From contig NZ_JASLCN010000275.1 in NCBI RefSeq assembly GCF_030151805.1, positions 1 to 8,239 on the forward strand: a DNA stretch of 8,239 nucleotides, written 5' to 3'. The position numbers and the translations under genes were made by a program. This DNA comes from Fluviicola sp. Lineage in GTDB: Bacteria; Bacteroidota; Bacteroidia; Flavobacteriales_D; Crocinitomicaceae. Shown piece by piece: positions 1 through 7,311 of this stretch. The notes below the pieces were generated by a model. The model did not search any database and was not told the DNA's origin. It was given only the letters and a program-made list of their open reading frames with translations. Each line of letters opens with the position of its first letter. Position 1 is the stretch's first letter.

Positions 1-571
1 ATTGTTTCAGAAGTCTTGAAACTACTACACGGGCAGTTCCCAATTCATTGGCCAGTTGTTCGTGAGTGATATGCAGAACCTTGTTTCCGGTTAATTCCGC
101 TTTTTTGTTCATTAAAACCAACAAGCGTTCGTCTACTTTCTTAAAAGCAATGGCGTTCACAATTTCCAAAAGCTCTTCGAAACGTTTGTGATACAAGCGG
201 AAAATGTAATCCAGCCACTGTGGATACTCCCGGATAAACAGGGAAACTTTATCAATGGGAAGAAAGAGGATTTCCGCATCTTCTTCCACTTCGGCTTTTA
301 CCTTGCTCGTTTCATTGTGAAGCCCTCCCAGGAAAGACATGATACAGCTTTCACCTGCTTTGATGTAATAAAGTAAAATTTCCCTTCCGTCTTCCTCTGT
401 CCGGATGACTTTCAATGTTCCTTTTGTTACGATCGGAATAGAACGGATGTGTGCCTGTTCGTCCAGAATAATTCTTCCGGCTTCGTAGGTTTTGCGAATG
501 CTGTTCTGATTCAACTTTTCGATAAGTTCAGGTGAAGTTTTGAATTCTTCGATCTGTTCCAGGTTTTCCAT
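1..571 (-). CDS. Crp/Fnr family transcriptional regulator (3' end cut by window edge)
   Basis: My translation of the minus strand gives 190 residues from ATG at 571 to the window edge with no stop. Residues about 15-110 read as a cyclic-nucleotide-binding-like beta-roll (GRIILDEQAHIRSIPIV, then GTLKVIRTEEDGREILLYYI and KAGESC). A dimerisation helix follows at about 112-153, then a winged helix-turn-helix whose HTH core is HITHEQLANELGTARVVVSR at about 167-185. The family binds DNA as dimers and responds to small ligands, redox or oxygen. The only cysteine seen is C76, so there is no FNR-type N-terminal iron-sulfur cysteine cluster and the signal cannot be read from sequence. Ser and Arg of the recognition helix (S184, R185) match FNR, but the usual Glu is replaced by Val. 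An in-frame TAA at 581-583 lies four codons upstream, so 571 is the first available ATG. Only the end of the wing is probably missing. It is transcribed divergently from the helicase gene. Family call is firm; target genes are unknown. Confidence 0.93.
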   Translation of the reverse strand, partial: MENLEQIEEFKTSPELIEKLNQNSIRKTYEAGRIILDEQAHIRSIPIVTKGTLKVIRTEEDGREILLYYIKAGESCIMSFLGGLHNETSKVKAEVEEDAEILFLPIDKVSLFIREYPQWLDYIFRLYHKRFEELLEIVNAIAFKKVDERLLVLMNKKAELTGNKVLHITHEQLANELGTARVVVSRLLKQ

Positions 572-672
572 GACATAAAGTTACGATTTTGATTGAAGGG
601 CTTTCCGATCGGCATCCGAACACAAGTTATTTTAATTACGTCCTTTTCACTATTTTCGCTCATTCGGATTCA
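572..672. promoter_or_regulatory. Divergent intergenic region between Crp/Fnr regulator and helicase
   Basis: This 101-bp AT-rich spacer must hold the promoters for both flanking genes. Bacteroidota promoters usually carry a -7 box TAnnTTTG with a -33 TTTG-like box. TATTTTCG at 651-658 (plus strand, toward the helicase) and TAACTTTA at 576-583 (minus strand, toward the regulator) are each one mismatch from the -7 box. Neither has a convincing -33 partner, and the second lies almost on the regulator's ATG. I therefore mark the region rather than a precise promoter. The dyad at 603-620 is listed separately. Confidence 0.4.
603..620. promoter_or_regulatory. Candidate operator: imperfect dyad TTCCGAT-CGGC-ATCCGAA
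   Basis: The half sites TTCcGAT (603-609) and ATCcGAA (614-620) are inverted copies matching at 6 of 7 positions around a 4-bp centre. The core GAT-N4-ATC has the spacing of the FNR consensus TTGAT-N4-ATCAA, but the outer TT/AA are replaced by CC/CG. It lies 32 bp upstream of the regulator's ATG and 53 bp upstream of the helicase ATG, a sensible place for autoregulation. Being a binding site is inference: one 18-bp dyad can arise by chance. Confidence 0.3.
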
Positions 673-3600
673 ATGGATTTTTCACAAGTAAATACCGCAG
701 ATTTTATTCATTCCTTGTCAGATATGCCAAGGACGGATATGTTGGTGAATTTGCCTGAATCTGCCAATGGAGTGATTTACCTGGAAGAATTTCCGAAGGA
801 GAAATGGTCCGTTGAAGTGAATAGTCACTGGAAATCGGTGTTGCAAACCGCAAACCGTTTCCGCCTGGAAGCAGATGTCAATTCACTTTGCCTGATCGTT
901 GGCTCACTTGCATCCGATCTTCCGAACCGGGAAGGAAAATCTCCTTTATGGATTGTTCCTTTGAACTGGAACTACCAGCGAATCACCAATACCCTGCAGC
1001 TCGAATTGAACGAAGAGCTGGCAGAAGTGAATCCGTATGTGAAATTTTTGTATTCGGAATTGTCCGGGAAACCGTTGGAAGAAGCTCCGGAAGAGTTGGA
1101 ATTTTCCGGGAAATTTGAACGGATTAAAAACCTTCTGGAGGAATTGAATCTGGGATTGAAAGTGAACGAAGAATACATCATCGGGAATTTTCACTACCAC
1201 CGTTTTCACATGCTGCGGGAATTGGAAGGAATTGAACAATCCGGAGCCAAAAAACCGCTTGTGAATCAATTGCTGGGCAACGATTTCGAAGCTCCGGAAA
1301 AAATGCATCTCCCGAAAGGTTTGTTAAGTGCCGCGGATGTGGATCAGCAACGCGTTTTTCAAACGTTGGAAGAAAAGAACGTATTGCTGCAAGGCCCGCC
1401 AGGAACAGGGAAATCGCAGGTTTTAATCAATATTCTTGGAAAATCGGTGAAAAGCCAGCTGAAATGCCTGACGGTTTCTGAAAAACGTGTGGCACTGGAA
1501 GTCATTGTGAAGAAGCTTTCGGAAAGAAACCTGGGTGCTTTTGCCTTTGTGATTCACAGCCAGACGAAATCCGCAGATTTACTGAAACAACTCAAAGAAA
1601 CCTGGAATTTATTGGAAACAGCAACCATTGATTCCGGGAAAAACCTGCACCTTTCGGAACAGTTGCATGCGAGCTTGCAGTTATTACTTGATCGTTTGAA
1701 CCTGCCGGATTATTTTGCGGGAGTTTCTTACCGAACATTTTGTGATTTGGTTCTGGAAACCCCCATTGATCAAAGTAAATTCTCAACACTGATTCCTTCC
1801 ATAGATGAGTGGCTCAGGGTAAAATCCGATGTTCAGGAATTGGATGAGAAACTATCCGGCTTTTCCATGCTGAGAGGTTTGAGAACACCATTTTTCGAAC
1901 AGTGGAACGGATATCAGCTGGCGAAAGGTTGTTTGTTTCAATTAAAGTATCTGCAGGAAAAGTTGGGAGAACTTCATTCGCTGAATGATCTGGATAAATT
2001 TATTTCTGCACTTGGCCGTTGCCAATTGGTGGAAAATGAAAACTACAAAGTCTACAGTGGTCTGGCTTTTAAACCCAGGGAATGGAAAAAATTTCAAAAG
2101 CAGGTTCAGGAGTTTATTGTGCTGGAAGAAAAATTGAATGCAGAGAAGTCTGAAACCCAAATCTGGAAACAAACGCCTTCAAAAAGTCAATTGGATTCCT
2201 GGGAAAAAGCAGCTTCCTGGTTGCAGCTCCGAAAACGCAAAAAAGCCATTACAAGTTTATTAAAAGATGCTTCGGTGTTGCCTGAAATTGCGCTTTCAAA
2301 CTGGAAGAATTATTTGGAGACAGCCGCAGAAATGAAAACATTGGAAAGGTATTTCACGGAGTTGGGATTGAACCCCACAAGACACGAACTGGAGCTGGGA
2401 ATGATCTATGCTGCGGGTCTGCAAAGAGAAAGCGGAACCTTGTTGAGTGAAATCGCGGCATGGACTTCAGATCAGCGAAAACAGCTGATTGAACTTGGTC
2501 CTGAATTGAAGGAATTGAGATCCAAACTGGTAAACTATTTTAAAATAGATCAGAATCGTTCTTTGGAATCGTTTTTAATACAGAAAAAAACAGACTTTGT
2601 TGTTCTGAGCGCAGTATATGAAACAGTCAAAAAAATGCCTGCGTTCTTCTTCGAATTGATTGAAGAAGTGAACTCCTGGAAAGAGTTGCAAGCGCTGATT
2701 TTGTTTGGTTCTCTCCGGAAAATAGAATCCCTGAATCCGGAATTGGTCAAATTTTCAGGAGAACTGCTGCATCAGCGGCTGGATCAATTGATTGAAACAG
2801 AGAACGAAGAACAAACCGATTTTGCCGAATCAATTCGCTATCAGATTCAACGGCAATTTGCGGATTTTGAAGAATTGTTGCGAACACCCGCACAAAAGCT
2901 CACTGCAAAACAAAAAGAGCAAAAAGCGAAACTGAAGAAAGGAAAATCCATTCTCGTGAAGGAATTTGCGAAAAGCAGAAATAATCTGAGTATCCGGAAT
3001 TTGTTGGCAAGCGATGCAAAAGAATGGATTCAGTTGCTGATCCCGGTTTGGCTGGCAACTCCCAACCAGGTGGCAGATCATTTTCCGTTGGAAGAAGAAT
3101 TGTTTGATTTGGTCTTATTCGATGAGTCGAGCCAGATTCCATTGCCGAATGCCCTGGGATCTTTGTTCCGGTCGAAAAGAGCACTTGTTGCGGGAGACGA
3201 ACAGCAAATGGCTCCAACCAATTATTTCGGAAAGAACTTCGGTTTTCACGATTTGCTTCACCAGGCAGCATATTATTTCGAAAGAGTGCCGCTCCGGCAT
3301 CATTACCGCTCCGAAAACAGGGATTTGATCCAGTTTTCCAATACGCATTTCTACAAGAATGAACTAATCGTTTATCCTTCCTTTTCTCAAAAACAGGTTT
3401 TGTTTCATCATTTCATAGCGAATGGAGTTTTTGAAAACCGCAAAAATGTGGAAGAAGCACAAGCAATTGCCCGTTTTCTGGAAGCATTTTCGAATTGGGA
3501 AGACCAAACTTTGGGAATCGTTGCTTTTTCGGAAGAACAACTGAAAGCCATTTGGTCGGAATGCTCTGCCCGTGTCCGGGAATTGCTCACCATTGGTCAG

Positions 3601-4047
3601 GACGAAGGAAAACTCTTTTTCAAAGCCCTGGAAAATGTGCAGGGAGATGAAGCGGATGTGCTCATAATCGGTTTGGGTTATGCCAGAAATGCGGAAGGAG
3701 ATTTCCACATGCGTTTCGGACCGTTGAATCAGGAAAATGGGTATAAAAGACTCAATGTATTGCTGACGCGCGCCAAAAAAGAATTACACTTTTTCAGTTC
3801 GGTGAGTTCCCGCGATTTCCAGTTGTCGGAGAATGAATCGGTGAATTTGCTTCGGAAATTCCTGGTCAACCTGGAAGAAAGTCAGAGCCTCAAACCCCAA
3901 ACGGTTTTTCCTTACAGGCTCGAATCGGAAAAGATTGACGGGGAATCTGTTTCCTTCAAACACATCTATGCAGCCATTCCGAATGCTTCCGATCTGACAA
4001 CCTTCCACAGGGTTATGAAGCAGCGCGGGTGGAAGCTGAATTATTAA
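673..4047 (+). CDS. DUF4011-like superfamily 1 helicase/ATPase, no nuclease domain
   Basis: A 1124-residue cytoplasmic protein with a complete set of SF1 (DNA2/UPF1-like) helicase motifs: Walker A GPPGTGKS at 241-248; motif Ia with TVSEKRVALEVI just after; Walker B DESSQ at 817-821; motif III GDEQQMAPT at 841-849; motif IV HYRSENR at 877-883; motif V VQGDEADV at 989-996; motif VI RLNVLLTRAKK at 1026-1036. The N-terminal ~230 residues (SPLWIVPLNW, then a NPYVKFLYSEL stretch) resemble the DUF4011 region of large bacterial helicases, as do the EKR..LEV and LATPNQVADHFP segments. About 550 residues, mostly charged and helical and probably coiled coil, separate motifs Ia and II, with a Lys-rich patch at about 742-765. 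Only 88 residues follow motif VI, so the Vsr/DUF559-type nuclease found in many relatives is absent. ATG at 673 is preferred to an in-frame TTG at 589 because the extra 28 residues look non-conserved and cover the promoter region. ATP-driven nucleic-acid unwinding or translocation is well supported; the biological role (repair, RNA processing or defence) is not. Confidence 0.9.
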   Translation: MDFSQVNTADFIHSLSDMPRTDMLVNLPESANGVIYLEEFPKEKWSVEVNSHWKSVLQTANRFRLEADVNSLCLIVGSLASDLPNREGKSPLWIVPLNWNYQRITNTLQLELNEELAEVNPYVKFLYSELSGKPLEEAPEELEFSGKFERIKNLLEELNLGLKVNEEYIIGNFHYHRFHMLRELEGIEQSGAKKPLVNQLLGNDFEAPEKMHLPKGLLSAADVDQQRVFQTLEEKNVLLQGPPGTGKSQVLINILGKSVKSQLKCLTVSEKRVALEVIVKKLSERNLGAFAFVIHSQTKSADLLKQLKETWNLLETATIDSGKNLHLSEQLHASLQLLLDRLNLPDYFAGVSYRTFCDLVLETPIDQSKFSTLIPSIDEWLRVKSDVQELDEKLSGFSMLRGLRTPFFEQWNGYQLAKGCLFQLKYLQEKLGELHSLNDLDKFISALGRCQLVENENYKVYSGLAFKPREWKKFQKQVQEFIVLEEKLNAEKSETQIWKQTPSKSQLDSWEKAASWLQLRKRKKAITSLLKDASVLPEIALSNWKNYLETAAEMKTLERYFTELGLNPTRHELELGMIYAAGLQRESGTLLSEIAAWTSDQRKQLIELGPELKELRSKLVNYFKIDQNRSLESFLIQKKTDFVVLSAVYETVKKMPAFFFELIEEVNSWKELQALILFGSLRKIESLNPELVKFSGELLHQRLDQLIETENEEQTDFAESIRYQIQRQFADFEELLRTPAQKLTAKQKEQKAKLKKGKSILVKEFAKSRNNLSIRNLLASDAKEWIQLLIPVWLATPNQVADHFPLEEELFDLVLFDESSQIPLPNALGSLFRSKRALVAGDEQQMAPTNYFGKNFGFHDLLHQAAYYFERVPLRHHYRSENRDLIQFSNTHFYKNELIVYPSFSQKQVLFHHFIANGVFENRKNVEEAQAIARFLEAFSNWEDQTLGIVAFSEEQLKAIWSECSARVRELLTIGQDEGKLFFKALENVQGDEADVLIIGLGYARNAEGDFHMRFGPLNQENGYKRLNVLLTRAKKELHFFSSVSSRDFQLSENESVNLLRKFLVNLEESQSLKPQTVFPYRLESEKIDGESVSFKHIYAAIPNASDLTTFHRVMKQRGWKLNY

Positions 4048-4080
4048 GTGTTGTTTTCTCTTTGATTGCTCTGTTGCTTG

Positions 4081-4094
4081 CCTTTATTTAAAGG
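4081..4094 (+). terminator. Weak terminator-like hairpin after the helicase gene
   Basis: CCTTT (4081-4085) and AAAGG (4090-4094) form a perfect 5-bp stem with an ATTT loop. It is 33 bases after the helicase stop and is followed by T-rich sequence (TTCGTTTTTCTT and TTTTTTTG up to 4118). The position suits Rho-independent termination of the helicase transcript, but a 5-bp stem with two G-C pairs is weak. Confidence 0.22.
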
Positions 4095-4144
4095 GTTCGT
4101 TTTTCTTGGCTTTTTTTGTACATTGTGAGTCTAAAAAACTGAAA

Positions 4145-6685
4145 ATGAAAAAACTACTCTCCTCCATTTTGTTCATTTCATGTATTACTCTTGGTTTCGG
4201 ACAGAATGAAATTACCACCATTCAACGCTACCTGCAGGAAAATGCCTCCAAATGGAATTTGAAATCAACTGATTTTGCAGACCTGGAACTGGTATCAATT
4301 GCCTCCTCCAAAGCTCCGAATACCAAACATCTGAAGATGCGTCAAACCAAAAACGGAGTTTCCGTTGTAGATGGGTTCGGCATCGTAACCATCAAAGACC
4401 GGCAGCCGGTTCATGTCACCTCGAATTTTGTTTCCGTCTCGAATCCGGTAAATCAGGTTTCTTTATCGGCAAATGACGCCTTAAAAAAGGCATTGGATCA
4501 TTTAGCAATTTCGTATTCATCCTTCAAAATACTGAAAAGTGAAAGGAACTCGTTTCTTTTTTCCAAAGACGGGCTTTCAAGAGAAGCCATTCCGGTGAAA
4601 TTGGTTTTAGGATCTGACAACGGGCAGTTGCTCTACTTGTGGGATTTAAGCATTTATCCTCTGAATTCGGGACATTGGTGGTCCTTGAGACTGAATGCGG
4701 AAACCGGGGAAGTGATCTTCCAAAACGATTGGATTTCTCATTGCTCATTTGAACACGGTTCCGGTGAAGCACATCAGAATAACGAGCAATTAGTGTGTCC
4801 TCCACCGCCTCCACCGGGAACAGATCAATACATGGTTTATGCTCTTCCCACAATCAGTCCTGCTCACGGAAACAGAAGTTTGGTCGTAAATCCTTCTGAT
4901 CCGACTTATTCTCCGTTTGGCTGGCACGATACGGATGGACAAATGGGTGATGAATATACTACGACCAATGGAAACAATGTATTTGCCTCGGAAGATATTG
5001 ACAACGATGATATTCCCGGATACTCGCCTGATGGTGGAGCGGCGTTGAATTTCAACTTCCCGTATGATTCTGCTGTCGGAGTGCAGGGAAACCTGGACGC
5101 CGTGATCACGAACTTGTTCTACATGAACAATATGATGCACGATATCTGGGCATATTACGGTTTTGATGAAGAAAGCGGAAATTTCCAGGAAACCAATTAT
5201 ACCGGAGCTGCTTTGGGACAAGACGCCGTTTATGCTCATGCACAGGACGGAAGTGGAACCAACAATGCAAATTTTGCAACCCCGCCAGACGGAATGTACC
5301 CATACATGCAAATGTATTTGTGGTCGTCGAACAATGTGCCGGATTTATTAACAGTAAACGCTCCTGCATCCGTTTCAGGTTCTTATACCTGTTCAACGGC
5401 AGGTTTTGGTCCACCGGTTCCGATGACTCCGATTACGGAAGATGTTGTTTTGGTAGTAAATTCCGGAACGGATCCGAATGACGGATGTGGAATCATTTCA
5501 AATGCAGCCGCGATTAACGGAAAAATTGCTTTGGTGCGAAGAGGAAACTGCAACTTTGCAGATAAAGTAGAAGCTTGTCAGAACCTGGGAGCAGTTGCTG
5601 TGATCGTGATGAATAATACGGGAACAGGAACGGCTGCAATGGGAGGTTTTTCAAATACGGTGACTATTCCATCCATCATGATTTCAAAACCAAACGGAGA
5701 TCTGCTTGTAAATCAGATTCAATCCGGAAACACCGTCAATGCAACGATTGTGAATCCGGGAGATTTGGAGGCTACGGATTCCGATTTTGACAATATGATT
5801 ATTGCACACGAATACGGTCACGGCATCTCAAACCGTTTGGTTGGAGGAGCAGATGATGCAAATTGTTTGTTCAACGAAGAACAAATGGGAGAAGGCTGGT
5901 CTGATTGGTTCGGATTGATGCTTACACAAAAAGCTTCCGATCAGGCAGGAGATATCCGGGGAGTTGGAACCTACGTTACAAACGAGCCCAACAACGCAAC
6001 AGGAATTCGCCCGGCTCCGTATTCCACAGATTTTGCGATCAATGATTACACGTATGGCAGAACGAATGATGCTTCTTTAACAATGCCGCATGGAATCGGG
6101 TTTGTTTGGGCAACCATGTTGTGGGATTTGAATTGGGCTTTGATCGACAAGTTTGGTTTTGATCCGAACTTGAAAACAGGAACAGGAGGAAACAATGTCG
6201 CAATGGCATTGGTAATTGAAGGCCTGAAACTAACATCGTGCGGACCTGGCTTTGTTGATGGGAGAGACGGGATTCTGGCAGCTGACCAGTTGCTTTATGG
6301 CGGAGCTAATAAATGCTTGATTTGGAAAGTTTTTGCGCGGAGAGGACTTGGCTACTCTGCTGTTCAGGGAGATTCTCAGAACCGTTCGGACCAGGTAGAA
6401 GCATTTGATATGCCCATGTCTTGCATCCTTTCTACCGGTGATTTACAGGGAAATAAAAAAGTCCTGGTTTACCCGAATCCTACAAATGGAATGTTGACAA
6501 TCAAGAACCCGGATTCAATGATTCATAGTATTGAAATCGTTGATTTGAGCGGAAAAACGGTTTGTGAAAAAACGGCTTCAGGAAACGATGTGACGATTGA
6601 AATCGATTCGTTAAAGAAAGGATTATACCTGATGAAAGTGCTTTCCGAAAACGGATATGAAGTTGTGCGAATTGAAAAATTATAA
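4145..6685 (+). CDS. Secreted M36 (fungalysin-like) zinc metalloprotease with PA domain and T9SS sorting domain
   Basis: An 846-residue extracellular protease precursor. Residues 1-20 (MKKLLSSILFISCITLGFGQ) are a Sec signal peptide; about 21-190 resemble the FTP/PepSY propeptide that keeps the enzyme inactive until cleaved. A hexaproline at 219-224 links to the catalytic region, which opens with the family's PFGWHDTDG segment. A protease-associated (PA) domain is inserted at about 420-536 (GKIALVRRGNCNFADK is diagnostic). The zinc site is HEYGH at 555-559 (ligands H555, H559; catalytic E556) with third ligand E583 in GEGWSDW. The family's PHGIGFVWATMLWDLNW block starts near H649. Residues about 771-846 are a T9SS type A C-terminal domain (VYPNPTNGMLTI ... 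KKGLYLMKV), which directs export across the outer membrane. All active-site residues are present. ATG at 4145 is chosen over a TTG at 4106 because it places the signal peptide at the N terminus. It is probably a nutritional extracellular protease; the substrate is unknown. It sits 97 bp after the helicase gene with no evident functional link. Confidence 0.95.
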   Translation: MKKLLSSILFISCITLGFGQNEITTIQRYLQENASKWNLKSTDFADLELVSIASSKAPNTKHLKMRQTKNGVSVVDGFGIVTIKDRQPVHVTSNFVSVSNPVNQVSLSANDALKKALDHLAISYSSFKILKSERNSFLFSKDGLSREAIPVKLVLGSDNGQLLYLWDLSIYPLNSGHWWSLRLNAETGEVIFQNDWISHCSFEHGSGEAHQNNEQLVCPPPPPPGTDQYMVYALPTISPAHGNRSLVVNPSDPTYSPFGWHDTDGQMGDEYTTTNGNNVFASEDIDNDDIPGYSPDGGAALNFNFPYDSAVGVQGNLDAVITNLFYMNNMMHDIWAYYGFDEESGNFQETNYTGAALGQDAVYAHAQDGSGTNNANFATPPDGMYPYMQMYLWSSNNVPDLLTVNAPASVSGSYTCSTAGFGPPVPMTPITEDVVLVVNSGTDPNDGCGIISNAAAINGKIALVRRGNCNFADKVEACQNLGAVAVIVMNNTGTGTAAMGGFSNTVTIPSIMISKPNGDLLVNQIQSGNTVNATIVNPGDLEATDSDFDNMIIAHEYGHGISNRLVGGADDANCLFNEEQMGEGWSDWFGLMLTQKASDQAGDIRGVGTYVTNEPNNATGIRPAPYSTDFAINDYTYGRTNDASLTMPHGIGFVWATMLWDLNWALIDKFGFDPNLKTGTGGNNVAMALVIEGLKLTSCGPGFVDGRDGILAADQLLYGGANKCLIWKVFARRGLGYSAVQGDSQNRSDQVEAFDMPMSCILSTGDLQGNKKVLVYPNPTNGMLTIKNPDSMIHSIEIVDLSGKTVCEKTASGNDVTIEIDSLKKGLYLMKVLSENGYEVVRIEKL

Positions 6686-6706
6686 TAGAAGATTCAGATA
6701 ATTACC

Positions 6707-6780
6707 TGCTCTGCGCTCTTTGCCACTTTGCGGTTCAAACTTGTGAGCATTTATTTCATAAAACGCAAAGAACGCTAAGG
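6707..6780. repeat. CTTTGCG-type inverted repeat in convergent intergenic region
   Basis: GCGCTCTTTGC (6713-6723) pairs with GCAAAGAACGC (6765-6775) at 10 of 11 positions, with a ~41-base intervening segment. A second copy of the core, CTTTGCG (6726-6732), can pair perfectly with CGCAAAG (6764-6770), giving two alternative hairpins. The wording CTCTTTGC...CTTTGCGGTT / AACGCAAAGAACGCTAAGG resembles a degenerate dispersed repeat I recall from Bacteroidota and other genomes; that is recollection, not a search. It lies between the convergent protease and exported-protein genes, where it could end transcription from both sides. The rest of 6686-6798 shows nothing else. Confidence 0.55.
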
Positions 6781-6798
6781 TATTAACTCATAGTTCCT

Positions 6799-7311
6799 TT
6801 ACTTCGAAACCCGCTTGAACAAGATATTTTGTAAGAATCCGACCTGATAAGATTGAACTTCAGCGTCGGATTTTTCTTTGTTTGAAGAGGTGACTTCGAA
6901 GTACAATTCATCTTTCCGCAGTTCATAAGCAGATGTCAATAGAATCCCTCCGGTTTCAAAAACAGAAAGGAGGCGCTTGCCAAACAAGTAGCCATCCAGT
7001 ATGATTCCATCACCTTCATCTGTCTGATAATGATTCTTACCCTTATAAATCAAGCGATAATTCTTCGTAAGCGGCATTTTTTCGGATAAATAATCCATTT
7101 TCCAGCCGAAAACAGAATCGTTTTGGGGTTTTACTTCCAGGATCACAAAAACACTGTCTGTTAATCTTCCCTGGCTGTAAATGTGCATCATTCCTTTCCA
7201 GGTGCCGCTACATGCTTTCCCGAAATTACCGGACTGAGCAAGTGCGCTTTGTGATAAAAGTACCAGGAAAGCGCATTTCAAGATTGCGGATAGTTTGTTC
7301 TTAGTGCGCAT
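6799..7311 (-). CDS. Small exported beta-rich protein of unknown function
   Basis: A 170-residue protein that I cannot assign to a family. It begins with a Sec signal peptide (MRTKNKLSAILKCAFLVLLS to ALAQ, cleavage probably after A25 or Q26). There is no lipobox, so a soluble periplasmic or secreted protein is likelier than a lipoprotein. The mature part is about 145 residues of alternating short beta-strand-like segments (DSVFVILEVKP, NYRLIYKGKNHY, YELRKDELYFEV). It starts with a GTWKG motif at 36-40, which recalls the GxW motif of lipocalin-like barrels; a lipocalin-type fold is only inference. It carries no T9SS tail. ATG at 7311 is preferred to the adjacent TTG at 7314. The start overlaps the last 11 bases of polA (shared ATGCGCACTAA), so it is probably expressed by translational coupling as the downstream gene of a polA operon. 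Confidence 0.8.
   Translation of the reverse strand: MRTKNKLSAILKCAFLVLLSQSALAQSGNFGKACSGTWKGMMHIYSQGRLTDSVFVILEVKPQNDSVFGWKMDYLSEKMPLTKNYRLIYKGKNHYQTDEGDGIILDGYLFGKRLLSVFETGGILLTSAYELRKDELYFEVTSSNKEKSDAEVQSYQVGFLQNILFKRVSK

Noticed and set aside
188..376. 62-codon open frame on the plus strand at the left end
   Set aside because: It is antisense to the Crp/Fnr gene, whose minus-strand translation is open from 571 to the edge and matches the family throughout.
605..612. Perfect 8-bp palindrome CCGATCGG
   Set aside because: It is too short to call on its own, and it overlaps the larger, better centred dyad at 603-620, which is reported instead.
589..672. 28-residue N-terminal extension of the helicase from a TTG codon
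   Set aside because: It starts at a rare TTG, covers the divergent promoter region and the dyad, and shows no domain-like sequence. ATG at 673 is the simpler start.
2900..3271. 123-codon open frame on the minus strand inside the helicase gene
   Set aside because: It overlaps conserved helicase motifs II and III on the other strand and has no recognisable features.
4790..5311. 173-codon open frame on the minus strand inside the protease gene
   Set aside because: It is antisense to the catalytic region of a clearly real M36 gene, is rich in Ile, Ser, Arg and Val as expected for a shadow frame, and shows no recognisable domain.
673..6685. Helicase plus metalloprotease as a two-gene defence or toxin system
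   Set aside because: The protease has a signal peptide and a T9SS tail, so it acts outside the cell. A hairpin-containing 97-bp gap separates the genes, and no sequence feature links them.
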